Below are positions 9,232 to 19,190 of a stretch of DNA of 33,126 nucleotides, piece after piece (position 1 is the first letter of the stretch; every line of letters begins with the position of its first letter). Both the position numbers and the translations under genes were made by a program. This stretch comes from Geotalea toluenoxydans JCM 15764. GTDB lineage: Bacteria; Desulfobacterota; Desulfuromonadia; Geobacterales; Geobacteraceae. Below the pieces are notes generated by a model that was given only the letters and a program-made list of their open reading frames with translations, had not been told where the DNA came from and searched no databases. Where the stretch lies: contig NZ_BBCJ01000039.1 of the NCBI RefSeq assembly GCF_001311985.1, forward strand, positions 1-33,126, in the 5' to 3' direction.

Positions 9232-10536
9232 ATGGACTTCCACCTTGAAGCGGCAAGAGTTGAAAAACTGCTTAAAGGCCATGCATTGAATGGCTATGAA
9301 ATCATGCTTGGAGCATCCCGCAACCTTTCCATCGAGGTCAGGGAGCAGAAGGTGGATACCTTCAAATGTTCCGAGCCGGTCGGGGTCAGCATCCGGGTGC
9401 TCAAGGAAGGGGGGATGGGGTTTTCCTTTTCCACGAGCATGGATGACAAGGACCTGGAGCGGATGGTTGCCAATGCGGTAATCGGTGCCGAAACACAGAC
9501 CAAGGACGAGTGTAATTGTTTTCCCCCACCGGCAACTTATCAAACGGTATCCGGCCTTGTGGATGAAAGTCTGGCGGATGTGGGAGAAGAGGAAAAGATC
9601 GCCCGCGCCCTTGAGCTTGAGCGGCTTACCCTGGCCGAGGACAGCCGGATAAAAAAAGTGAGAAAGAGCAGCTATGGAGAATCCAGCTATGGAGTGTTGA
9701 TCAGAAACTCCCTGGGGGTCGAGGGAAGCTACTTCGGCACCTCGGTTTCCAGCAGTGTTTCTGCTGTCGCTGAAGAAGAGGGGCAGTCGCAGATGGGCTG
9801 GGATTTCGGCTTCAGCAACTATTTCAACAAGCTGGACGTGGCGGCTATCGCAAAGAACGCCGCTGCCAAGGCGACGGGCATGCTTGGCGCCCGCAATTTT
9901 GCCACCATGAAGTGTCCGGTGATCCTGGACAATTATGTGGCAACCGAGGTCCTGGAAGTGCTGGCAGCTTCTTTTCTGGCCGAAAACGTGCAGAAAGGGA
10001 AATCTATTCTTGCCGGGAAAAAGGGAAGTCGTCTTTTTGCCGGAGACCTGAAAATCATCGATGACGGACTCCTGCCGGGTGGTATGGCAACGACTCCCTT
10101 TGACGGGGAAGGGGTGCCCAGGCAGAGGACAGTCCTTGTTGAAGGTGGCGAGGTTAAAGGATTTCTCTACAACAGTTACTGCGCCTGCAAGGATAAGGTC
10201 GTTTCCACGGGTAATGCGGTGCGTGGCGGAGTTAAGGGGCTGCCCCACATGGGGGTCACCAATTTCTTCATCGAAAACGGGGTCACACCCGTAAACAAGC
10301 TCTACGACCAGTTGGATAAGGGGGTGCTCCTGACGTCGGTGATGGGAATGCACACGGCCAATCCGGTTTCGGGTGACTTTTCAGTGGGAGCGGCAGGTTA
10401 TTGCATAGAGAAAGGGGTTATCACCTACCCGGTGAAAGGCATTGTCATTTCCGGTAATATAATGGATTTGTTCCGGGACGTGGGCGGGATCGGCGATGAC
10501 CTGCGCTTTTTCGGGGCGGTCGGTTCCCCAGCCTGA
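9232..10536 (+). CDS. pmbA: TldD/PmbA family protein, TldE/PmbA subunit
   Basis: A 434-residue intact member of the TldD/PmbA family. TldE (PmbA) is the non-catalytic partner of the TldD zinc peptidase; together they degrade unfolded peptides and process some modified peptides. The protein lacks an HExxxH metal motif, as expected for the E subunit. Recognisable segments are the N-terminal EIMLGASRNLSIEVREQKVD, the central GSRLFAGDLKIIDDGLLPGGM followed by TPFDGEGVPRQRTVLVEGG, and the terminal GIVISGNIMDLFRDVGGIGD. GGAG precedes the ATG. No tldD is present in the window. It is the last gene of the plus-strand run and faces the arsR-type gene tail to tail. Confidence 0.9.
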   Translation: MDFHLEAARVEKLLKGHALNGYEIMLGASRNLSIEVREQKVDTFKCSEPVGVSIRVLKEGGMGFSFSTSMDDKDLERMVANAVIGAETQTKDECNCFPPPATYQTVSGLVDESLADVGEEEKIARALELERLTLAEDSRIKKVRKSSYGESSYGVLIRNSLGVEGSYFGTSVSSSVSAVAEEEGQSQMGWDFGFSNYFNKLDVAAIAKNAAAKATGMLGARNFATMKCPVILDNYVATEVLEVLAASFLAENVQKGKSILAGKKGSRLFAGDLKIIDDGLLPGGMATTPFDGEGVPRQRTVLVEGGEVKGFLYNSYCACKDKVVSTGNAVRGGVKGLPHMGVTNFFIENGVTPVNKLYDQLDKGVLLTSVMGMHTANPVSGDFSVGAAGYCIEKGVITYPVKGIVISGNIMDLFRDVGGIGDDLRFFGAVGSPA

Positions 10537-10560
10537 GAATAGAAGAACTGGATGTAAGCG

Positions 10561-10588
10561 GAAAATAAAAATCCCCTTTGGAAGGGGA
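10561..10588 (-). terminator. Intrinsic terminator of the ArsR-family gene
   Basis: On the minus strand a 6-7 bp stem (CCCCTT/AAGGGG at 10582-10587 and 10573-10578, plus one A-T pair) with a 3-base loop is followed by TTTTTATTTT. It lies 26 bases past the stop of the ArsR-family gene. It may also slow plus-strand transcription leaving pmbA, but there is no T run on that side. Confidence 0.7.
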
Positions 10589-10613
10589 GTTGTCGGCTGT
10601 GGATTGAAAATTC

Positions 10614-10886
10614 TCAGAGAACGGCGATCAGCTTCTTTGCCAGCGGATGCACCACCGTGTAGTGAACTTCTACACCCTCCCGTTTTCCTTCAATGATCCC
10701 TTTGTTCTTCAGCAGCGCCAGGTGCTGTGAGACCGTTGCCTGGGGCAGCCCGAGACATTCCCAGATATATTTCACATTACATTCTTTTGTACAGAGTCCG
10801 GCAACTATCTTCAGTCTGACCGGATGACCCAGCACCTTCAATATCTCCGCTTCAGTATCGAAATTCCTTGTTTTATCAAATTCCAC
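10614..10886 (-). CDS. ArsR/SmtB-family winged-helix repressor with three cysteines
   Basis: About 90 residues. EILKVLGHPVRLKIVAGL and LPQATVSQHLALLKNKGIIEGKREG form the ArsR winged-helix fold, with the recognition helix at ATVSQHLALL. Cys32, Cys36 and Cys44 sit on helix 3 and just before the recognition helix (CTKECNVKYIWEC), where ArsR proteins bind metals or metalloids or sense sulfane sulfur and redox. The inducer cannot be assigned. I chose the GTG at 10886 because GGAGG lies four bases upstream; the in-frame ATG at 10958 would overlap the promoter. It has its own promoter, lies 86 bases behind dppF, and ends in a good terminator, so it can be expressed alone or with dppDF. No arsenic or metal-export gene is adjacent. 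Confidence 0.85.
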   Translation of the reverse strand: MEFDKTRNFDTEAEILKVLGHPVRLKIVAGLCTKECNVKYIWECLGLPQATVSQHLALLKNKGIIEGKREGVEVHYTVVHPLAKKLIAVL

Positions 10887-10929
10887 ATTGCCTCCAGTGT
10901 TGTGATCCTCAATGGCAAAAACGCTACAA

Positions 10930-10958
10930 CCTATAGAGTTTAAATCGTTTTTTGTCAA
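10930..10958 (-). promoter_or_regulatory. Sigma-70-type promoter of the ArsR-family gene
   Basis: Minus strand: -35 TTGACA (10958-10953), 17-base spacer, -10 TATAGG (10935-10930). It lies about 45 bases upstream of the GTG start. The -10 overlaps an imperfect dyad, CTATAGGTTGTAG (10936-10924), which could be an autoregulatory operator; that part is speculative. Confidence 0.65.
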
Positions 10959-10972
10959 TAAAAAAGGTTGAA

Positions 10973-11947
10973 TCAGCGAAACAGCTTTTGACTGAAATGG
11001 CAGGCGGCCAGGTGCTCAGGTTCCTTTTCCTCCAGAGGCGGCGGTTCCTTGCTGCAGATATTCTCGGCATAGGGACAGCGGGTATGGAAGGGACAACCGG
11101 ACGGTGGATGGATGGGTGAAGGCAGGTCACCCTGGAGGACTATTCTTCCGGTTGTCCTGTCGGGATCAATACGCGGCACTGCCGAGAGAAGAGCTTGGGT
11201 ATACGGATGGAGAAACCGGTCCAGCACTTCGTCTCTGGTCCCCGATTCCACTACCTTTCCCAGGTACATGATGGCTATCCGGTCACTCAGATGACGGATC
11301 ACGGAGAGATCATGGGTTATGAAGAGGAAGGAAAGGCCGTATTCCCGTTTCAGTTCCATGAGCAGATTGATGATCTGCGCCTGGATCGAAATATCCAGGG
11401 CAGAGACCGGTTCATCGGCAATGAGCAGCTTCGGTGAAACGGCAAGTGCCCTGGCAATGCCGATTCTCTGTCTTTGTCCCCCCGAAAACTCGTGGGGATA
11501 CCGGTAAAAATGCTCTTCCGACAACCCGACCTTTGCCATGAGGCCGATTACCAGATCCCTCTTGCGGGCACCGGATGCAAGACCATGAACGGTGAACGGC
11601 TCGCCGATGATATCTCCCACTCTCATGCGAGGGTTCAGGGAAGAGAACGGATCCTGAAAAATCATCTGTACGGTTTTGCGAAAGGAGGAGCGCTCTACCT
11701 TGCCCATGTCAACCAGGCTCTTCCCCTGATAGGTGATGCTCCCGGCCGACGGTGGTATCAGGCCCATCATCAGTTTTGCCACGGTAGATTTGCCGCAACC
11801 GGATTCTCCGGCTACGCCGAGGGTTTCCCCCTTGCCCACATGCAGATCCACTCCGTCAACTGCTTTCAATAGCTGTTGTTTGCCGAACTGACCCGTCTTT
11901 ACCGGAAAATATTTACAAAGGGACGTCGTCGCTATCAGTGTGTTCAT
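10973..11947 (-). CDS. dppF: Dipeptide/oligopeptide ABC transporter ATPase, DppF/OppF type
   Basis: A 324-residue cytoplasmic ATPase that would drive import of peptides or related solutes through a Dpp/Opp-type permease. Motifs are Walker A GESGCGKSTVAKL, Q-loop QMIFQDPFSSLNPRMRVGD, signature EFSGGQRQRIGIARAL, Walker B LLIADEPVSALD and the H-loop ITHDLSVI. The C-terminal oligopeptide-transport extension has PSGCPFHTRCPYAENIC with conserved cysteines. The start ATG overlaps the dppD stop by 4 bases (ATGA), so translation is coupled. No permease or binding-protein gene is in the window, which is unusual because dpp/opp genes normally form one operon. Partner subunits must be elsewhere if the transporter works. 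Confidence 0.9.
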   Translation of the reverse strand: MNTLIATTSLCKYFPVKTGQFGKQQLLKAVDGVDLHVGKGETLGVAGESGCGKSTVAKLMMGLIPPSAGSITYQGKSLVDMGKVERSSFRKTVQMIFQDPFSSLNPRMRVGDIIGEPFTVHGLASGARKRDLVIGLMAKVGLSEEHFYRYPHEFSGGQRQRIGIARALAVSPKLLIADEPVSALDISIQAQIINLLMELKREYGLSFLFITHDLSVIRHLSDRIAIMYLGKVVESGTRDEVLDRFLHPYTQALLSAVPRIDPDRTTGRIVLQGDLPSPIHPPSGCPFHTRCPYAENICSKEPPPLEEKEPEHLAACHFSQKLFR

Positions 11948-12906
11948 TGGACTTTCCAGCAGCGGACAAAGTGGCCGTCGGCGATTTCTTTCATTTCCGG
12001 TTCTGCTGTTTCACAGTGCCAGTCCTTCCCCGGACAGCGGTTGCAAAATCCGCAGCCGGGCTGTCTGACCAGGAGATCCGGGACAGATCCGGGTATTGTC
12101 TGCAGGGGCTGACCAGGTTTGGTGTCCTGGGGAAGAGATTTGAGCAGCCCCTCGGTATACGGGTGGCCCGGCTTGCGTAATATATCTCCCGTCGGGCCGT
12201 ATTCGACAATCTTCCCTGCGTACATGACCGCCGTGCGGTGTGAACGTTCTGCTACTATTCCCAAATCATGGGTTATCAGGATCATTCCCATCCGGTTTTC
12301 CCTTTTCAGCCGGTCCATTAGTTCCAGTATCTGTGCCTGAATGGTTACGTCCAGTGCTGTTGTCGGTTCATCGGCGATAAGGAGTTCGGGATTGCAGGCA
12401 ATGGACATGGCAATCATGACCCGTTGCCGCATGCCCCCGCTCATCTGGTGCGGATATTCATCAAATCGCACGGCTGAGGAGGCAATGCCCACCTGTTCGA
12501 GCAGGCCGATTCCTGCCTCCCTGGCTTCCCGCCGGGACAGGCCGCGATGGAGCCTCAAGCCCTCTATAATCTGGGCGCCAATGGAAAGCACCGGATTGAG
12601 AGAGGTCATGGGTTCCTGAAAAATCATGGCGATCCGGTTACCCCTGATTTTGCGCATCTCCTGTTCATCGAGCCTGAGCAGGTCCCTGCCGGCAAAGACG
12701 ATTTCTCCTGCAGCTATACTGCCCGGCGACGCAACCAGCCCCATTATGGAATAGGCAGTTACGCTTTTGCCGCAGCCGGATTCGCCGACAATGGCCAGTG
12801 TTTCGCCCCTGTCGAGAGAAAAACTGACACCGCTGACAGCCTGCAGGGTTCCCTGGGGGACTCTGAAGTTGACGGTAAGATTTTGTACCTGGAGGATAGT
12901 TGGCAA
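11944..12906 (-). CDS. dppD: Dipeptide/oligopeptide ABC transporter ATPase, DppD/OppD type
   Basis: A 320-residue ATPase paired with DppF. Motifs are Walker A GESGCGKSVTAYSIM, Q-loop MIFQEPMTSLNPVLSIG, signature QMSGGMRQRVMIAMSIA, Walker B LLIADEPTTALDVTIQAQ and ITHDLGIVAE. The C-terminal QPGCGFCNRCPGKDWHC is the cysteine-rich oligopeptide-transport extension. The start is a TTG at 12906, with AGGA six bases upstream and no in-frame ATG nearby. Upstream are 147 bases (12907-13053) before the HD-GYP gene on the same strand. A TATAAGAT-like -10 occurs there, without a matching -35. Confidence 0.9.
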   Translation of the reverse strand: MPTILQVQNLTVNFRVPQGTLQAVSGVSFSLDRGETLAIVGESGCGKSVTAYSIMGLVASPGSIAAGEIVFAGRDLLRLDEQEMRKIRGNRIAMIFQEPMTSLNPVLSIGAQIIEGLRLHRGLSRREAREAGIGLLEQVGIASSAVRFDEYPHQMSGGMRQRVMIAMSIACNPELLIADEPTTALDVTIQAQILELMDRLKRENRMGMILITHDLGIVAERSHRTAVMYAGKIVEYGPTGDILRKPGHPYTEGLLKSLPQDTKPGQPLQTIPGSVPDLLVRQPGCGFCNRCPGKDWHCETAEPEMKEIADGHFVRCWKVQ

Positions 12907-13053
12907 TGGAAATCCTGAATGGTGTAGGAGTGTGCCGGACTTTTGATCTTATATACCATGATTCGACGGGAGGGGCAAATGCTTTGGATTGGAGGGAACG
13001 TAGGGACTTTTGTCTTGCAGTGCGGACGGCTCACGCCATGGCAGTGGCTCTGC

Positions 13054-15096
13054 CTACCTGCTGCTCTGAAATTGGGAATCCTTGAGAAGGTCCACAAAGT
13101 GAGGTACAAGTTCGGGGTCGAACTGGGTGCCGGCGTTGCTGTACAACTCATTGATGGCCACCTCGACCGGTAGAGCCTTACGGTAGGGGCGGTCTGAGGT
13201 CATTGCATCAAAGGCGTCGGCTATGGCGAGAATTTTTGATTCAAGGAGCAACTCGGATGCGGGAATGGAGTTGGGATAACCCTGGCCATCGTAGCGTTCA
13301 TGGTGCTGACCGATGCAAAGCCTTACATCCTGAAGAAACTCGATCGGCTCGAGGATCTTCATGCCGATGGTGGGGTGCTGCTGAAGATCGTTGATATCCT
13401 CCGCGGTCAGCCTTCCTTCCTTGTGGAGCAAGGTCAGGTCAATGCCTATCTTGCCTATGTCGTGGAGAATCGCTGCCCTTTCGATGATCTTGAGACGGTC
13501 CTGGGACAGCTCCAGTTTCTTGGCCAGTTCCAGACTATAGTAGGTAACCCGCTCGGAATGGCCACGGGTATAGCTGTCGCTGGCTTCAATGGCCGATACA
13601 AGTGCCTGAATGGTGTTCAGATAGGTCTTTTGCTGCTCGTCATAAAGCTTTGCGTTTTTGATGGCGATGCTTGCCTGAGCGGCGATGGTGGAAAATAGTT
13701 CCAGTTCCTCATGATTATAGGTGGAGTTGTCGATCTTGTTGACGACGGTAATGGTACCAATAATCTCGTTTTTGACGATGAGAGGAGCACAGATCAGGGT
13801 TTTGCGCTCATAACCCATGGCACTGAAGCGGTCAAATTCCGGAGCTTGATTGATATCGGCAATGAGCAGCGGCTTGCCGTTTTCGATAACCCAGCTGGAG
13901 ACGCTGGACTGTTTCCGGGGTAACACCGTACCCGAAGGGGAAAGCCCGTCGTGTCCGATCAAAGTTGTAATCAGCATCTCGTGCTGTTCCTGGTCCCAAA
14001 GTATGATGTAGCCGATCTGGGCACGTAGTGTATCCATAGTGGTTTTCACAATCAGCTTGAAAAGGCTCTCCGATTCCATGGTGGAATTTATGGCCAGGCC
14101 TACCTTGTAAAGAGTGGATAGCTTGGAAACGGCATTTTCCAGGGTCGTATTCTTGTCTTCCAGTTCACCAGCCAGATCGGCAATCTTGTAATTTGCTTCT
14201 TCGATTTCCTCGATCCGCTCTTCAAGGTTAACATTCAGAGTTTCGATTTCCTTGATCTGCTCTTCCAGTTTTTGATTCATCAGGTGGGTTTCGCGGTGGT
14301 GGCTCAGCTTTTCCTGTGCCCGGGCCAGCTCCCTCTCATGGACGATATTGGCTCCATCATGTCACGGAATCTTTCGACCATGCGATTGAAGCTCTGGGAA
14401 AGAATGCGCATTTCATTGCTGCTGCTGATTATGGTCCTGTGGTCGAAGTTTCCTTTTTCTACCTCTTCCATGGTTGAAATCAGTTTCCTGATCGGTTTAT
14501 CCACATAAAAAATGAGAAATACCGAAACCACGATAATGATCAAGCCTATGATCAGTACCGTCGAAATGGCCGCAGTTCTTTTTTCTTTCTCAAGGAACCT
14601 TTCCATATAACCCATGGACAGTTCCGTTTCCAGGAACCCAAGAGTTTGATGCTCGGACTGTGACATTTATGGCAGAGAGGATTATTGGGAATGCGGGCGA
14701 AAGAATCGAAGACTCTTCGATTTTCGGAAAGGGTGAATTTTTGCTGAAAATTCGTTTTTAGCTCGTGCCGTTCGTATTCGGGTAGAAAATGGCCTATTTC
14801 CGTCTGGTCTGCTGAAATGAGAATCTTGCCCGTTTCATCGACGATACGCAGGATGAGATGAATTCCTTGGAGCGGAGGCGGCTGAAAATGGCACTTATTT
14901 CCTGGGACCGGCCAGAACGCATGGCATCGCTGATGCTGTTTTTCACCGTCTCGTTGAGTACATTGGTATTGTAGGTTGCCATGTCATAGAGCATTTCCTT
15001 CTGCTGTCTGTAGGTAACATAGGAGACAAGCGAGACGATGCCTATGATGGTAACGGTAACAAGCCCTATTATTTTTATCTTAAGAGAATTAATCAT
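13054..15096 (-). CDS. Membrane sensor with periplasmic heme-c motif, HAMP, GAF and HD-GYP (c-di-GMP phosphodiesterase), three apparent frameshifts
   Basis: About 682 residues after correction. Order: TM1 (about residues 8-28, IIGLVTVTIIGIVSLVSYV); periplasmic sensor to about 178 with a CHKCH motif near residue 143 (codons 14674-14660), which fits covalent heme c; TM2 (VLIIGLIIIVVSVFLIFYV); HAMP; coiled coil rich in Glu; GAF (about 325-490); HD-GYP to the C-terminus. HDIGKIGI and HHERYDGQGYP are the metal and GYP motifs of active cyclic-di-GMP phosphodiesterases. The pieces lie in successive frames, each explained by one missing base: near 14857 (after SKEF), 14638 (after LLG) and 14358 (after DMME). 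It probably turns a periplasmic redox or ligand signal into lower c-di-GMP, affecting motility, biofilm or cytochrome expression. It is transcribed away from the spoIID-like gene. Confidence 0.85.
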
Positions 15097-15508
15097 CTAT
15101 CCTGTATTCTGCTCTTGCTGGACATTCGTTCTCATTTTGCCCATGATTTTGAGCGATTTGGCGGTTAATTCTACTTCATTGGCACAGCTTATTGTGCAAA
15201 ACGACCGATATTGTTAATGCATCCAAACTTTGCTGTCTCCGTCGGGTGCTCTCTCCTTCTGTAGCTGCAGGGCATCCATGGCAATCACTTCCGATTACCG
15301 TAAATATGAAACACAATAGCAGCCACCTGATATCCCGGCGGGGGGGTATCTGCTTTCCAGTGGTGAAGCAATTTCATTAATGAGTAAAGCAATTCGCTTG
15401 CCAATGCGTCAAGTAAAAATAGCCTAATTTGAATGATAAAATTATTGACTTTGGCCGGTGTTCTATGGTCTTATCGTCCAGTTTAAAGGCCGTAATAAAG
15501 GTAACTTC
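15097..15508. other. Intergenic region between divergent HD-GYP sensor and SpoIID-domain genes
   Basis: There are 412 bases without a supported gene. On the minus strand a single frame from about 15285 to 15097 is open except for one TAA near 15215. Its downstream part would encode a short tail (ANEVELTAKSLKIMGKMRT) ending directly at the sensor start. I do not recognise it and cannot say whether it is a decayed or error-broken small gene. On the plus strand TTGACT near 15443 could be a -35 for the SpoIID-domain gene, but no good -10 follows at normal spacing. AGCAATT occurs twice around a TCATTAATGA palindrome near 15368-15393. Confidence 0.4.
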
Positions 15509-16614
15509 TTGAGAGTTTTCTGTATCATAATCCTGCTGGTTCTTTTCCCTGCTGCTGTCCTTGGTGTCGACACAAGGCCTGAAATCATAAGAGTGGCGGT
15601 TCTTAAGGGAACTGAGAGCTTTTCTCTGGAAGGTAACGGTATTTTGCTCATGGATGGCGATGGACAGCCTTTGCGGCTCGAGACGCCGATCCATGTCAAA
15701 AGGGTCAGAGACGGTATCTCTGTAAACAACAGAACGGTAGGCAGGTTGAAGGCAACCGCACCTGCCTTCCTACTCATTAACGGCAAGGGCTATCGTGGGG
15801 TTCTGGAAATTCTTCCTGCCGACAAGGGATTGCTCGTGGTCGATGAACTGCCCCTTGAAGACTATCTGGTCGGCCTTATCAATTGCGAGATTTCCTCTCA
15901 ATGGCCCATAGAGGCCGTAAAAGCACAGGCAGTAATTGCCCGGTCCTACGCCATATATCAGAAGGCTGCCCGAAAAGGGGCCCTTTACCATCTGGAATCC
16001 AGCGTCATGGATCAGGTCTACGCAGGTAGCGACATCGAGGACAGCCGTGCGGCCCGCGGAGTCAAGGAGACTGCCGGCCATGTGCTTACCCATGACGGCG
16101 CCGTCATTCAGGCATTCTACCATTCCAGTTGCGGTGGACATACGGAGGCCGCCGAAAATGTCTGGGGAAGTGTGGTGCCTTATCTTCCCGGTGTTGATTG
16201 TAAGTACTGTCTTGCCGCACCATCCGTAAAGTGGGAGCAGACCATTTCTTTGAAAAAGCTGGAATCTTTACTGAAAAATGCCGGCTATCAGGCTGCAGGC
16301 CTGAGGGAAATCAAAACCGGGCGTCATAACAGGAGCGGCCGGTTGCAGGATGTGGCCGTAATTTCAGCAAAGGGCCGTATCACCATCGGCGCCGCCAATT
16401 TTCGTAAGGCAATCGGCTACAGCACCATAAAAAGTACCAATTTCGACATCCGTTCTTCCGCTGATGGTATAACCTTTGCCGGGGTCGGTTACGGGCATGG
16501 GGTCGGGCTTTGCCAATGGGGGCAAAACAGAGGGCCGGTGACGGTTTTGACTACCGGGAGATTCTTTCCTATTATTATCCAGGCACCAGACTGGTAAAGA
16601 TAACGGCAGACTGA
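15509..16614 (+). CDS. SpoIID/LytB-domain protein, exported (one apparent frameshift)
   Basis: About 368 residues. A TTG start at 15509 with AAAGG seven bases upstream gives a clean signal peptide ([18 protein letters not shown]). The SpoIID domain follows: [35 protein letters not shown], then [16 protein letters not shown], and [14 protein letters not shown] at the end. SpoIID acts on peptidoglycan glycan strands denuded of stem peptides as a lytic transglycosylase; in non-sporulating bacteria the family is thought to remodel or help divide the cell wall. The frame breaks at a G run at 16518-16522. Adding one G restores [20 protein letters not shown] and a stop at 16612-16614, two bases before queA. 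The substrate is inferred from the family. Confidence 0.85.
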
Positions 16615-16616
16615 GC

Positions 16617-17646
16617 ATGCAGCTTAAAGACTTTAATTATCATCTCCCGCCGGAGCTGATAGCGCAGGAACCGGCACACCGAAGGGAATCGGCCCGCCTG
16701 ATGACCCTCGACAGGAAAAGCGGTGAGATCGGTGAGGGCGTTGTAGCCGATATTGCAGAGCATTTTGTTGCCGGCGACCTGTTGGTGATAAACGACACGA
16801 GAGTGATACCGGCCAGGCTGCTGGGCCGGAAGGAAACAGGCGGTAAGGCGGAGGTGTTCCTTGTCAGGCGCAGGGACGAAGCAGGACAGGTGTGGCAATG
16901 TCTGATAAAGTGCTCGAAATCACCCGCGCCCGGATCGCTGATCATTCTATCGGAAGGGGTTACGGCCCGGATCGTGGAGCGGAGCGAGCATGATACATGG
17001 ATTGTCTCGTTTTCTCCTGAAGAAGGCTTTCTCGACCGCCTTGAGATGATCGGCAGCATGCCGCTCCCTCCTTACATCCGCCGACCGGCAAATGTAATCG
17101 ATGGGGAAAGATACCAGACGGTATTTGCCCGGGAGCGGGGAGCTGTGGCCGCCCCGACAGCCGGACTGCATTTCACTGAAAGCCTTTTGCAGAAGGTCCG
17201 GGCACGGGGGGTCGATATCCTGCCTCTGACTCTGCACGTGGGGCTTGGCACATTTATGCCTGTCAGGGTGAAGGATCTGAGCGAACACCGGATGCACCGG
17301 GAATACTACCGGATACCGGAGACAACGGCAAAGGCCATCACTGACAGGAAAAAAGCAGGGAAGCGTGTGATTGCCCTTGGTACGACAACCACCAGCTCTG
17401 GAACACGCCGCTGCAGAAGATGGCAGCCTTGAGGCAAAAGAGGGGGAGGCGGATATTTTCATCGTTCCCGGCTATGCATTCAAGACTGTGGATGCCCTGA
17501 TCACTAACTTCCATCTGCCAGAATCAACCCTGCTGATGCTCGTTTCAGCATTTGCAGGTCGAGACAGGCTTTTCAACGCATACGCCGAGGCGGTCAGGAG
17601 AAAGCTCCGCTTTTTCAGCTACGGTGATGCGATGTTTATTTATTGA
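16617..17646 (+). CDS. queA: S-adenosylmethionine:tRNA ribosyltransferase-isomerase (one apparent frameshift)
   Basis: Transfers the ribosyl part of SAM to preQ1-tRNA to make epoxyqueuosine in tRNAs with GUN anticodons. Visible are [20 protein letters not shown] at the N-terminus, [46 protein letters not shown] and [13 protein letters not shown]. The frame changes near 17388, after ALGTTTT, by +1 or -2 bases. It then continues as [35 protein letters not shown] and [11 protein letters not shown] to the stop at 17646. The corrected length of about 343 residues is normal. It lies two bases after the spoIID-like stop and eight bases before tgt, which acts earlier in the same pathway. Confidence 0.93.
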
Positions 17647-17654
17647 AGGTTTAA

Positions 17655-19164
<1,510 letters not shown>

Positions 19165-19190
19165 TCTGATTAGTGAAAGGAGCTTCATCC

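Noticed and set aside
9109..10353. Long minus-strand open frame opposite pmbA
   Set aside because: It is a shadow of the intact TldE/PmbA gene; its product has no family resemblance.
15181..15300. c-di-GMP riboswitch near the HD-GYP gene
   Set aside because: A CAGCAAAG-like stretch caught the eye, but the conserved GEMM core and paired helices are absent.
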